A stretch of 64,000 bases of DNA, taken from NCBI RefSeq assembly GCF_008369295.1, contig NZ_VOBG01000007.1:1-64000 (forward strand). Direction: 5' to 3'. Of the stretch, positions 1-7,983 are shown piece after piece. The notes under the pieces were generated by a model. It was not told the DNA's origin. It did no database searches and worked only from the letters and a program-made list of their open reading frames with translations. A program made the translations under genes and the position numbers. The number at the start of each line of letters is the position of its first letter. Position 1 is the stretch's first letter. Origin of the DNA: Pseudomonas sp. ANT_H4 (GTDB lineage Bacteria; Pseudomonadota; Gammaproteobacteria; Pseudomonadales; Pseudomonadaceae).

Positions 1-98
1 GTAAGCGCTTCGACTTCAAATGCCCAATCGAAGTTATGGGCGAGGTGATGCAGAAGGCCATGGCTATGCGGCATGATGCTCCAGCTTCAATTCAATGA
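1..98 (+). mobile_element. 3' end of an IS30-like transposase gene (partial)
   Basis: An open frame runs in from the left edge (frame of base 3) and stops at 96-98. Its 31 residues begin KRFDFKCPIEVM and end HDAPASIQ. The KRF-F-PIEV pattern resembles the extreme C-terminus of IS30-family transposases, where a 'RPRK-LGF-TP-EVF' motif is typical. The bases just after the stop (about 99-118, with GTGTTGCACT) could be the terminal inverted repeat of the element. The rest lies outside the window, so neither family nor completeness can be settled. The identification rests on a short motif. Confidence 0.5.
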
Positions 99-544
99 CC
101 GTGTTGCACTCAGCTCCTGCAACCGCCCTGAATGAATTGATAATTCGCATTTCAATTTTTCGACCAACCTCTGAGGACGTCGGCCCTACGCCACGCTTTC
201 TGACGCTGTCACGGCGTTACCTACACGACTTGTCAGCCCTGCCCGACAAGCAAAAACACTGATAAACATTCGTTAAAAAACTTGCCACCCCATCTATTCC
301 GGGCCTCTCAGAGGCCAGGAATACCTCTGCGCAGTGCAAAAGTTCCAACATTTAAATGCTGACAGTCCCGCCAAATAGTTTTTTAGGCAAATCGCCATCT
401 TCTCTGAACTATTCAAAAAAGCCTCAGGTCACAACCAGTAAGCCATCACTTGGAACAGCCGTTTGAAAGGTGTTCTGAGCTTTACCGCCAGACCACACGC
501 GCTGCCCACCGAAGATGGATTTGATGTTTTTCAGGAGGTATCCA
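99..544. other. Gene-free leader region upstream of the DUF4398 lipoprotein
   Basis: About 450 bases without a convincing gene. The left end probably contains the terminus of the IS30-like element. A short palindrome GGGCCTCTCAGAGGCC lies near 300-315. The right end carries a strong ribosome binding site AGGAGGTA at 533-540. The minus-strand reading frames here are shadows of the downstream gene. No clear promoter was identified. Confidence 0.5.
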
Positions 545-970
545 ATGGAGTTGAAGACCATGAAGACCAGCATTGCCAAATCCTCGTTTAACCACCTGCG
601 CGGGCTCAAGTTGGCCACGCTGGCAATCGGTACCAGCTTCGTACTGGCCGGTTGCGCCGGCAACCCGCCAACCGAGCAGTACGCCGTGACCCAATCGGCG
701 GTGAACAGCGCAGTCAGCGCTGGCGCTACCGAGTTCGCAGCAGTGGAAATGAGGTCCGCCCAGGACAAGCTCAAGCAAGCCGAAATTGCCATGCACGACA
801 AGAAGTATGACGAAGCTCGTCGCCTGGCCGAACAAGCCGAATGGGACGCTCGCGTAGCAGAGCGCAAAGCCCAGGCTGCCAAGGCTGACCAGGCGGTGAA
901 GGACTCCCAGAAGGCTGTTCAGGAGCTGCGTAACGAAGGTATGCGCCCCGCTGCTACTCAGCAGCAGTAA
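545..970 (+). CDS. DUF4398-type lipoprotein
   Basis: A 141-residue envelope lipoprotein. The ATG at 545 is chosen because AGGAGGTA at 533-540 sits five bases upstream; an in-frame ATG at 515 would add ten residues without such a site. After a basic N-terminus and hydrophobic stretch comes the lipobox LAGC (cleavage before Cys), so the mature protein should be lipid-anchored. The rest is an alanine-, lysine- and glutamate-rich helical region with QAEWDARVAERKAQAAKADQ, typical of DUF4398. The following gene at 1026 begins with a similar lipoprotein region and continues into an OmpA domain, so the two are probably co-transcribed partners at the outer membrane or peptidoglycan. Function beyond that is unknown. 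Confidence 0.85.
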   Translation: MELKTMKTSIAKSSFNHLRGLKLATLAIGTSFVLAGCAGNPPTEQYAVTQSAVNSAVSAGATEFAAVEMRSAQDKLKQAEIAMHDKKYDEARRLAEQAEWDARVAERKAQAAKADQAVKDSQKAVQELRNEGMRPAATQQQ

Positions 971-1025
971 GCCAGCACCCGTGATCGCATTGCACCCGAA
1001 ATCGAATTGAAAGGACGACACCACT

Positions 1026-1808
1026 ATGCGTAAACAATTGATGATCCCTGCCCTGCTGGCGATGAGCGTTGCTCTGGCGGCTTGCTCCACCCCGCCGAAC
1101 GCGAACCTGGAAAATGCACGGACCAACTACTCGGCCCTGCAATCCAACCCGCAAGCGACCAAAATCGCCGCCCTTGAAACCAAGGACGCCAGCGAATGGC
1201 TGGACAAGGCTGACAAAGCCTACCGCGACAAGGAAGACGAAAAGAAAGTCGATCAACTGGCCTACCTGACCAACCAGCGCGTTGAAGTGGCCAAGGACAC
1301 CATCGCCCTGCGCGAATCCGAAGCCAAGCTGAAAGGCGCCGGCGACGAACGTGCCCGCGCCCTGCTGGAGGCCCGTGATGCGCAGATCAAGCAGCTGCAA
1401 AACAGCTTGAACGCCAAGCAGACCGAACGTGGCACCCTGGTGACCTTCGGTGACGTGCTGTTCGCCACCAACAAGGCCGACCTGAAATCCAGCGGTCTGG
1501 TAAACATCAACAAACTGGCGCAGTTCCTCCAGGAAAACCCGGATCGCCAGGTAATCGTTGAAGGCTACACCGACAGCACCGGTGCCGATGCCTACAACCA
1601 GAGCCTGTCCGAGCGCCGTGCCACTTCGGTCCAGGTTGCACTGATCAAGATGGGCGTTGACCCGCGCCGCATCGTGACCACGGGTTACGGCAAGGAATAC
1701 CCGGTTGCCGATAACGGCAGCGTTTCGGGCCGCGCCATGAACCGCCGTGTTGAAGTAACCATCTCCAACGACAACCAGCCGGTCAAACCACGTTCATCGG
1801 TTCAATAA
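1026..1808 (+). CDS. OmpA-family peptidoglycan-associated lipoprotein with DUF4398-like N-terminus
   Basis: A 260-residue lipoprotein. The signal peptide ends in the lipobox LAAC around residues 17-20. Residues about 25-130 form a charged helical DUF4398-like region resembling the upstream gene. Residues about 135-250 are an OmpA/MotB-type peptidoglycan-binding domain with the hallmark segments VEGYTDSTGADAYNQSLSERR and GRAMNRRVEV; the Asp and Arg that bind diaminopimelate in this family are present. A ribosome binding site AAAGGA lies about seven bases before the ATG. It should tether the outer membrane to the cell wall. It lies 55 bases after the previous gene and is followed by a strong terminator at 1831, so the pair probably forms a two-gene operon. 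Confidence 0.93.
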   Translation: MRKQLMIPALLAMSVALAACSTPPNANLENARTNYSALQSNPQATKIAALETKDASEWLDKADKAYRDKEDEKKVDQLAYLTNQRVEVAKDTIALRESEAKLKGAGDERARALLEARDAQIKQLQNSLNAKQTERGTLVTFGDVLFATNKADLKSSGLVNINKLAQFLQENPDRQVIVEGYTDSTGADAYNQSLSERRATSVQVALIKMGVDPRRIVTTGYGKEYPVADNGSVSGRAMNRRVEVTISNDNQPVKPRSSVQ

Positions 1809-1830
1809 CCGATCGACTGTCGCTGGACTA

Positions 1831-1864
1831 AAAAGCCCCCTTCAATGCAAGGGGGCTTCCTTTT
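1831..1864 (+). terminator. Rho-independent terminator after the OmpA-family gene
   Basis: Stem AAGCCCCC (1833-1840) pairs with GGGGGCTT (1851-1858) across a ten-base loop and is followed by a T-rich run. The leading A-run may let it also serve the convergent minus-strand gene ending at 1867. Confidence 0.88.
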
Positions 1865-1866
1865 GC

Positions 1867-2166
1867 CTATCCGAAGCTGATATTCCGACCACTGTCATTA
1901 CCTGGCATCATGGCCTGCATACCCTGCTGGCCGTGCATCATCCGCTTCATTTTTTCCAATATGTCGGCTTGATCACCGCCTACGGCGCCGCCGCCCTGGC
2001 TACCACCGCCGCCTTGAGCGCCGCCCGCACCACCCAGCATTTTCATGAGTATTTCGAGCAACTTCTGCTGATCCATTCCCCCTGGCTGGCCAACCTGCTG
2101 TCCGCCACCCATCCCTTGCATGCCTGCGCCCGCCATGCTCCCAATGCCACCAATTCCCATACCCAT
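1867..2166 (-). CDS. Small glycine/methionine-rich protein of unknown function
   Basis: A 99-residue low-complexity protein rich in Gly, Met and Gln. The N-terminus repeats GMG/GIG units. A central helix-forming stretch (DQQKLLEILMKMLGG) is followed by a polyglycine linker and a second helix (ADILEKMKRMMHGQQG). A GGAG site lies about seven bases upstream of the ATG, which supports translation. I do not recognise the family. The two amphipathic helices joined by Gly-rich linkers resemble harpin-like composition, but that is only a compositional likeness. It is convergent with the OmpA-family gene and stands alone. Confidence 0.5.
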   Translation of the reverse strand: MGMGIGGIGSMAGAGMQGMGGGQQVGQPGGMDQQKLLEILMKMLGGAGGAQGGGGSQGGGAVGGDQADILEKMKRMMHGQQGMQAMMPGNDSGRNISFG

Positions 2167-2395
2167 ATCCGCACTCCAACATTAACTATTCGTAAGTTAT
2201 CTATCAGCGGCGCTGACAATCCGTTCAGTGGTTTCTTATGGGAAATGGTTCCAGGCGCTGGCTTTTTCTGAAAGTGGATGTCATGCGCGGGCAGAGAAAA
2301 CTCATCTGGGTAGGCGCAGTGAATGCTCAGGCGGAGGGTTGGGGGGTGGGGGGTACAAGCGGTTAGCCGAGTGTTCGATTTCGTAGGAGCGTCCC

Positions 2396-2426
2396 GTGGG
2401 CAGGAGCACAACACGCTCCTGCCCAC
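2396..2426. repeat. Perfect 12-bp inverted repeat (hairpin)
   Basis: GTGGGCAGGAGC at 2396-2407 pairs exactly with GCTCCTGCCCAC at 2415-2426 around a seven-base loop. It lies just after the stop of the minus-strand gene at 2439. There is no T-run, so it is either a 3'-end stabilising hairpin or a REP-like palindrome rather than a standard terminator. Confidence 0.75.
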
Positions 2427-2438
2427 GTGCAACCGCTT

Positions 2439-2765
2439 TTACTGCTGCAACTGCGGCGTTTCCTGGCCAATGCAGCGCACAGCCTGCTTTTTACTGTTCA
2501 CCAATACACCGCTGAGGCCTTTCTGTTCCGTATCGAACATCACCAGCACGCCGTCAACGCACTGGGCCACCTGGGCAGCCGGCGTCAGAGAGATCTTGTA
2601 ATCCTCGCCTGGAACAGTCTTGAGCATGGTGAAGTCACTGAGCAGCAAGGCATCCTCGGGTTTGGCAAAGTGCAGGTAGCCGTAATACCACAGGCAGCCA
2701 ACGGTACCGATGATAGTGCCGATACCGGTGAGAATCAGGGGGATTGCGTTGCGTTCTTCGCTCAT
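2439..2765 (-). CDS. Conserved hypothetical protein with one N-terminal membrane segment
   Basis: A 108-residue protein. After a short polar start (MSEERNAIP), residues 9-30 form one hydrophobic helix (LILTGIGTIIGTVGCLWYYG), followed by a soluble domain of about 75 residues with two cysteines near its middle and end. Its ATG overlaps the stop of the upstream hydrolase gene (ATGA at 2762-2765), so translation is probably coupled and the two products may be related in function. I do not recognise a domain. It is likely an inner-membrane-anchored protein or an uncleaved secreted one. Confidence 0.75.
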   Translation of the reverse strand: MSEERNAIPLILTGIGTIIGTVGCLWYYGYLHFAKPEDALLLSDFTMLKTVPGEDYKISLTPAAQVAQCVDGVLVMFDTEQKGLSGVLVNSKKQAVRCIGQETPQLQQ

Positions 2766-3676
2766 TGCGGGCTCTCTGATGATTCATCTTTTGGATTCGG
2801 GGCGGGCCGGTAATTGGGGATTTCCCCCAGGCGGCGCAAGCCATCGAAATGCTGCGGGTCGTCAAGATAGCGCAGCATCACGGTTTGCCAGGTCTTGTCG
2901 GCGAAGGTCTGCACATGACCTCCACGGGTCAGTTGCAGCACCCTCGGCGGGGGGGCAGCTTGATACAGACGGATGCCGTTGGAAAGGGGCACGATCGGAT
3001 CATCCATACTGTGGAACAGCAGTTTCGGCACACCGGTCAGTTGCGCCATGGCGTTGATTGCACTGTCGGCATCCGGCACCAGCCAGGACAATGGTACCTG
3101 GAACGGCCATGTTAACCAGGACGTGCTCAGGGCGAATTGCCCTACATCACGATAACTGGCCGGAACGCCATCCAACACCAGGGCCTTGAGCTGGCGCTGA
3201 CGCTCAGGATGCTCCACCAGGTAATGCACCGCCAGCGCGCCGCCCAAGCTCTGGCCGAGAATGATCAGCGGTTGGCCCTGGGTTTCTGGCGCCTTGTCGA
3301 TCCAGCTGAAAGCTGCGTCCAGGTCCTGGTAAATCGCCGGCAGCGAGGGTTTGCCTTCGGACAAGCCGTAGCCGCGATAGTCCAGCAGCAGCACTTGATA
3401 GCCCTGCTCCGGCAACCACCAACTGCCACCCAGGTGCCAGGCCAGGTTGCCGCCGTTTCCGTGCAGGTGCAGCACCGTGCCCTTGAGCGGCACACCGGCC
3501 TTGGCTGGCAACCACCAAGCGTGCAGCTTGACGCCGTCGGCGGTGGTGAGGGTGATGTCGCGGTATTGCAGGTGAGCTTTTTCCGGGGTGAACGGCAGGC
3601 CCGGCTCTGGGTAAAACAGCAGGGAGCTGCAGCCGTTCAGGGTCAGTAGCAGGCAAAGAATACCGAAGACTCTCAT
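2762..3676 (-). CDS. Alpha/beta hydrolase, putative lipoprotein
   Basis: A 304-residue alpha/beta-hydrolase-fold protein. The N-terminus is a signal sequence ending in a lipobox-like LNGC around residue 16, so it is probably an envelope lipoprotein. The oxyanion-hole strand LHLHGNGGN (about 70-78), the nucleophile elbow GQSLGG (about 143-148), an acid near DDPIVP and the histidine in GGHVQTF form a complete catalytic set. The substrate cannot be read from sequence; relatives are called YfhR/Bem46-like hydrolases. It is the first gene of a pair with the small membrane protein at 2439, overlapping by four bases. Confidence 0.88.
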   Translation of the reverse strand: MRVFGILCLLLTLNGCSSLLFYPEPGLPFTPEKAHLQYRDITLTTADGVKLHAWWLPAKAGVPLKGTVLHLHGNGGNLAWHLGGSWWLPEQGYQVLLLDYRGYGLSEGKPSLPAIYQDLDAAFSWIDKAPETQGQPLIILGQSLGGALAVHYLVEHPERQRQLKALVLDGVPASYRDVGQFALSTSWLTWPFQVPLSWLVPDADSAINAMAQLTGVPKLLFHSMDDPIVPLSNGIRLYQAAPPPRVLQLTRGGHVQTFADKTWQTVMLRYLDDPQHFDGLRRLGEIPNYRPAPNPKDESSESPQ

Positions 3677-3724
3677 CCGTTGAAGCCTCTGTAGTGAGCG
3701 GGCATGTCGGATCGCCGCAGGCGA

Positions 3725-5002
3725 TCAGAGGATATTGGAGTAATCCGCTTCGATCCGGTCCAGGCTCAAGTGGTTGAGGAAGTTGGAGAAGCACATCCAC
3801 GCCGCCAACGCGTTCATGTCGCGAAACTGCTCCGGTAGATACTTGGGCGGCACCACCAGGCCTTCATCCACCAATTGGCGCAAGGTACGCATGTCTTCCA
3901 GGGTGGTCTTGCCGCAAAACAGCAGCGGCACTTGCTCCAGCTTGCCTTTACGCACAGCCAACTGAATGTAGTTGTAAACCATGATAAAGCCCTTGAGGTA
4001 GGACAAATCCTTGGTAAACGGCAGACCCGTAGGCGTCGATCCACGGAAAACCCGGCTGGCATTGCCGTAGCTTTCGGCCATTTCAAAGCCCTGTTCACGG
4101 AAGAACTCGTAGACCTGCAAGAAGTCAGCGCCCTCTTCCACCATATGAATGGCGCGGGTGCGGTTAGTCAGTTTGCGCAGGCGGCTGGGGTAGGAGGCAA
4201 AGGTGATGATCTCCATCAGAATCGCCAGGCCTTCCTGGGTCACGGTAGACGAGGGCGGGCCCTTGGACAGGAACGTGCAGATCGGCTGATTCTGGCCATT
4301 GAGGGTAGTGCCGACATGCACCAGCCCTTCATGGACTTCCAGGGCACGCACGTCGCGCTCGTTGAACATCGCATCGGCGCGGATCTTGATGTAGTCGGCA
4401 CCTGCCGCCGCATCGGCGACGATGCCGTCGGATTCAAATACGCGGATGGTTTCTTGCGCCTCGCCAAACACCTTGTTCAGGCGGCTTTGTAGCAGGCTGA
4501 CGGCGTCCTTGGCGGTCAAGGTCTTGGCTTCGTCCTTGAGATCACCACGGCCATCAATGTTATTCAGGTAATCGGAGAGCATCAGGCCGAGGTCGGCCAG
4601 GGTCGGGTCACCGGCATGGAACGCATCGGAGGCGGCGCCATACAGCTCCTGGGAAATCAGGCCGAAATCTTCGGTGCCACGGGCTTCGAGCATGCGCACC
4701 ACCATGCGGTATTCCTTGCACATGCGCCGCATGATCTGCCCAACCGGATTGAACTGGCCGAGCTGGCGGGTGATGTCGCGCTCGATGTTCTGGAACTCCA
4801 GTTTCACCGCACTGGAATCGAACGACAGCGGCCGGCTCAGGTAATAGTCGCGGTCTACGGCCGGCATTTCCTTGCCTTTGCCCTTGAGGAACCCCTTGCG
4901 GATGTTGTCATCCCACTTTACGGCGTCGAGGACGCGAATCGGTGTTTGCGCCAGCACAATGCGATCAGACAAGGTGCGTATCGTCTGCTGGTAATCGTCC
5001 AC
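3725..5002 (-). CDS. QEGLA-motif (DUF1704 family) putative zinc metalloprotease
   Basis: A 425-residue cytosolic protein of the family often annotated 'flavohemoglobin expression-modulating QEGLA motif protein'. It contains the naming motif QEGLA about 260 residues in, and upstream of it HEGLVH, which matches the HExxxH zinc signature of the DUF1704/MATCAP peptidase group. The Glu of QEGLA is the likely third zinc ligand. There is no signal peptide. Physiological substrates in bacteria are not known to me. It is 22 bases from the lipoprotein gene at 5024-5572, which precedes it in the transcription direction, so they are probably one operon, perhaps under the TetR regulator upstream. Confidence 0.85.
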   Translation of the reverse strand: MDDYQQTIRTLSDRIVLAQTPIRVLDAVKWDDNIRKGFLKGKGKEMPAVDRDYYLSRPLSFDSSAVKLEFQNIERDITRQLGQFNPVGQIMRRMCKEYRMVVRMLEARGTEDFGLISQELYGAASDAFHAGDPTLADLGLMLSDYLNNIDGRGDLKDEAKTLTAKDAVSLLQSRLNKVFGEAQETIRVFESDGIVADAAAGADYIKIRADAMFNERDVRALEVHEGLVHVGTTLNGQNQPICTFLSKGPPSSTVTQEGLAILMEIITFASYPSRLRKLTNRTRAIHMVEEGADFLQVYEFFREQGFEMAESYGNASRVFRGSTPTGLPFTKDLSYLKGFIMVYNYIQLAVRKGKLEQVPLLFCGKTTLEDMRTLRQLVDEGLVVPPKYLPEQFRDMNALAAWMCFSNFLNHLSLDRIEADYSNIL

Positions 5003-5023
5003 CCGGTGCTTCCTCTCTAAACG

Positions 5024-5572
5024 TTATTTGCCTGCACGCTGATAGCGTACGGCTTCGACGAACACGTCGGCATTGGCCGGATCATCCAGGTAGGCAAACA
5101 CCTGGCTCATGGGACTGTCGATCAGTACACCATCACCCTCCACGGTTTCTACCGCAGCACCGCTCAAGGCTTTCTGCCCGATAGCCTGGTTGATCTGCTC
5201 AAGGTCGAGGTTGTAGACCACCAGTTCGTGCTTTTCATCGAACTCAAACCCCGCCAGGATGAAGTGCCCGCCAAACTTGTCGGGCAATGACGCCGACAGG
5301 TACCAGCGGTTGCCATGAAGGGACACGCTGAACAGGTATTCATCACGCGCCCCTGGCTTGGCTTTAGGGTAGCTCACAGCTGTATAGCGATTTTCGCCAG
5401 CGCGGCTGATTTGCAGATTGAGCGGCTCACCCCAGGCGTTCTTGCTCGTCCACTTGCCAAGCAAGGCATCAGGCGCCGCCTCGCTGGCCGGCAGGGGGTC
5501 CTTGAAGGTCACCAGGCAACCGCTGAGCAACAGGAACGACACGGCGATCACGACCACACGCCAGGCTTTCAT
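5024..5572 (-). CDS. Hypothetical lipoprotein
   Basis: A 182-residue protein with a lipoprotein signal: basic MKAWR, a hydrophobic core, and lipobox LSGC around residues 16-19. The mature part contains WTSKNAWGEPLNLQISRAG and several beta-strand-like segments, consistent with a small beta-sandwich or lipocalin-like fold, but I do not recognise a family with confidence. It is followed after 22 bases by the QEGLA-motif protease and preceded after 18 bases by the TetR regulator, all on the minus strand, so the three are likely co-transcribed. Confidence 0.8.
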   Translation of the reverse strand: MKAWRVVVIAVSFLLLSGCLVTFKDPLPASEAAPDALLGKWTSKNAWGEPLNLQISRAGENRYTAVSYPKAKPGARDEYLFSVSLHGNRWYLSASLPDKFGGHFILAGFEFDEKHELVVYNLDLEQINQAIGQKALSGAAVETVEGDGVLIDSPMSQVFAYLDDPANADVFVEAVRYQRAGK

Positions 5573-5590
5573 TGAGTACTCCTACAAGGG

Positions 5591-6307
5591 TTATACCGAA
5601 GCCAACACCAGATGCATGTAACGCTTGAGTATCTCAAGCATCTCGTCGCTGGTCAGAGGCTCTAATCCGCCCAGCAGGCCCTGATACTCCATCCGACCGA
5701 TAATCGCCGTCAACACTTTGGCATCCTGTTGCGGCTCGCGAGAGCCCAACACCTGAAAAAACTGGCAAGTGCCCTGCAACAGGATTTGCTGGTGAGAGCG
5801 TACCAGTTCGGCCAGGCGCGGGTTCAGCAGCGCTTCCTGGCGAAATGCCTGCTCGGCCATCAAGTGCTCGCGACGGGTCAGCAACTGGCGATGGACATAA
5901 TCGGCAGTCAGCCGCGCAATATCATCGGCCAACTGCGAACGGGACTGCGCACTGCCATCACCGTAGGCAACCATTTCCCGCAGCAGGCCTTCGTTGCGCA
6001 CCCACAGCTTGCCCATGAACGCCGCGCTGCGCTCCACGTACTGGGCGAAGGTGTCGGTGAGCAGGTCATCGATGTCCTTGAAGTAATAGGTGGTGGCCGA
6101 CAACGGCACACCCGCCTCTGCCGCCACAGCCCGGTGACGCACGGCGCGGACACCATCACGCACAACGATGCGCATGGCCGCATCGAGAATATCTTGCCGG
6201 CGCTGCTCGCTGCCCTGTCGGCTGGCCTTGCGGCCCTGGTACTGAACACTTTCAGCCACGGCAGCGGCGATGCCGGCGGCGCCTTCTTGAGCCATTACGC
6301 GGTTCAC
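5591..6307 (-). CDS. TetR-family transcriptional regulator
   Basis: A 238-residue regulator. An N-terminal helix-turn-helix occupies about residues 35-85 (QDILDAAMRIVVRDG then GVPLSATTYYFKDIDDLL, the TetR recognition-helix region); the rest is an all-helical ligand domain. The start is uncertain. GTG at 6307 has a GAGGA site at a good distance; the in-frame ATG at 6316 abuts that site and is unlikely; ATG at 6295 is also possible. It heads an apparent operon with the lipoprotein and QEGLA-protease genes, which are candidate targets. The ligand is unknown. Confidence 0.88.
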   Translation of the reverse strand: MNRVMAQEGAAGIAAAVAESVQYQGRKASRQGSEQRRQDILDAAMRIVVRDGVRAVRHRAVAAEAGVPLSATTYYFKDIDDLLTDTFAQYVERSAAFMGKLWVRNEGLLREMVAYGDGSAQSRSQLADDIARLTADYVHRQLLTRREHLMAEQAFRQEALLNPRLAELVRSHQQILLQGTCQFFQVLGSREPQQDAKVLTAIIGRMEYQGLLGGLEPLTSDEMLEILKRYMHLVLASV

Positions 6308-6356
6308 CACACACATCCTCGATACAGGTTAAAAGCCTGGCGCTTGTGCAGGCCCC

Positions 6357-6386
6357 ATAAAAAAGCCGCCTTATAAAAGGCGGCTT
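6357..6386 (-). terminator. Rho-independent terminator of lysS
   Basis: Inverted repeat AAGCCGCCTT (6363-6372) and AAGGCGGCTT (6377-6386), with an A-run on the plus strand at 6358-6364 that reads as a U-tract on the minus strand. It lies directly after the lysS stop. Confidence 0.9.
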
Positions 6387-6401
6387 CAGATTTCGCTACG
6401 G

Positions 6402-7904
6402 TTATGCTTCTGGCCGCATGTGCGGGAACAGGATCACGTCGCGGATCGACGGTGAGTTGGTCAACAACATCACCAACCGGTCGATGCCGATGCCTTCACC
6501 GGCGGTCGGCGGCATGCCGTACTCCAGGGCACGCACAAAGTCGGCGTCGTAGTGCATGGCTTCGTCGTCGCCGGCGTCCTTGTCGGCCACCTGGGCCATG
6601 AAACGCTCGGCCTGGTCCTCAGCATCGTTGAGCTCGGAGTAGGCGTTGGCGATTTCGCGGCCGCCGATGAACAACTCGAAACGGTCGGTGACGTTCGGGT
6701 TGTCATCATTACGACGGGCCAGCGGCGAGACTTCGAACGGGTACTCGGTAATGAAGTGCGGCTGTTCCAGCTTGTGCTCCACCAACTCTTCGAAAATCAT
6801 CACCAGCAGCTTGCCCAGGCCTTCGAAGCCCAGCACCTTGGCGCCGGCTTTCTTAGCGATGGCACGGGCCTTGTCGATGTCGGTCAGGTCGGCTTCGGTC
6901 AGCTCAGGGTTGTACTTGAGGATCGAATCAAACACCGACAGGCGCACAAACGGTTCGCCGAAGTGGAACACCTTGTCGCCGTACGGCACGTCGGTGCTGC
7001 CCAGGACCAACTGCGCCAATTCGCGGAACAGCTCTTCGGTCAGGTCCATGTTGTCTTCGTAGTCGGCGTAGGCCTGGTAGAACTCCAACATGGTGAATTC
7101 AGGGTTGTGACGAGTCGAAACGCCTTCGTTACGGAAGTTGCGGTTGATCTCAAACACTTTTTCAAACCCGCCAACAACGAGCCGCTTGAGGTACAGCTCA
7201 GGCGCGATGCGCAGGAACATTCCCATGTCCAGCGCGTTGTGGTGCGTTTCAAAAGGCTTGGCTGCGGCACCACCGGGGATGGTTTGCAGCATCGGCGTTT
7301 CCACTTCGAGGAAGTCACGCTGCATCAGAAAAGCACGTGTGTGGGCAATCACTTGCGAACGCACGCGGAACGTATGGCGCACATCTTCGTTAACGATCAG
7401 GTCAACGTAACGCTGGCGGTAGCGCTGCTCGGTGTCGGACAGACCGTGGTGCTTGTCTGGCAGTGGGCGCAGGGATTTGGTCAGCAGGCGCACGCTGGTC
7501 ATTTCAACGTACAGGTCGCCCTTGCCGGAACGGGCCAGGGTGCCTTCGGCTGCGATGATGTCGCCCAGGTCCCAGGTTTTCACCGCGGCCAGGGTTTCTT
7601 CGGACAGGGTCTTACGGTTGACGTAGACCTGAATCCGCCCAGACATGTCCTGGATTACCATGAACGAGCCACGGTTGAGCATGATGCGACCTGCCACCTT
7701 GACCGGGATAGCAGCCTCTGCCAGCTCTTCCTTGGTCTTGTCCGCGTACTGTTTCTGCAAGTTTTCGCAGTAGGCGTCGCGACGGAAGTCGTTGGGGAAG
7801 GCATTGCCCTTGGCGCGCTCAGCAGCAAGCTTTTCCTTGCGCAGGGCGATCAGGGAGTTTTCTTCCTGTTGCAGGGCTTGCGGGTCGAGTTGTTGGTCGC
7901 TCAT
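6402..7904 (-). CDS. lysS: Lysyl-tRNA synthetase, class II
   Basis: A 500-residue class II aminoacyl-tRNA synthetase that charges tRNA-Lys in the cytosol. The N-terminal OB-fold anticodon-binding domain occupies about residues 65-150 ([20 protein letters not shown]). Motif 2 is seen in [20 protein letters not shown] and motif 3 in [20 protein letters not shown]. Length matches the family. It lies downstream of prfB in the same orientation with a 79-base gap containing a hairpin; the prfB-lysS order is common in gammaproteobacteria. A terminator follows. Confidence 0.99.
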   Translation of the reverse strand: MSDQQLDPQALQQEENSLIALRKEKLAAERAKGNAFPNDFRRDAYCENLQKQYADKTKEELAEAAIPVKVAGRIMLNRGSFMVIQDMSGRIQVYVNRKTLSEETLAAVKTWDLGDIIAAEGTLARSGKGDLYVEMTSVRLLTKSLRPLPDKHHGLSDTEQRYRQRYVDLIVNEDVRHTFRVRSQVIAHTRAFLMQRDFLEVETPMLQTIPGGAAAKPFETHHNALDMGMFLRIAPELYLKRLVVGGFEKVFEINRNFRNEGVSTRHNPEFTMLEFYQAYADYEDNMDLTEELFRELAQLVLGSTDVPYGDKVFHFGEPFVRLSVFDSILKYNPELTEADLTDIDKARAIAKKAGAKVLGFEGLGKLLVMIFEELVEHKLEQPHFITEYPFEVSPLARRNDDNPNVTDRFELFIGGREIANAYSELNDAEDQAERFMAQVADKDAGDDEAMHYDADFVRALEYGMPPTAGEGIGIDRLVMLLTNSPSIRDVILFPHMRPEA

Positions 7905-7934
7905 GTCTTTTGAAATTCCATCACAGGTTCGTTG

Positions 7935-7955
7935 TCCCCAGCCTTCGGCTGGGGA
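7935..7955. repeat. Hairpin in the prfB-lysS gap
   Basis: TCCCCAGCC (7935-7943) pairs with GGCTGGGGA (7947-7955) with a three-base loop. It is followed by a REP-like tail (CGGCAAACCGGCTCCTACAG). There is no U-tract, so it is more likely a REP fragment or transcript-processing hairpin than a terminator. Confidence 0.6.
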
Positions 7956-7983
7956 TCGCCGGCAAACCGGCTCCTACAGTGCC

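Noticed and set aside
6552..7913. Plus-strand 453-codon open frame opposite lysS
   Set aside because: Complete overlap with lysS in antisense; its composition (many His, Gln and Val) is typical of shadows in high-GC genes.
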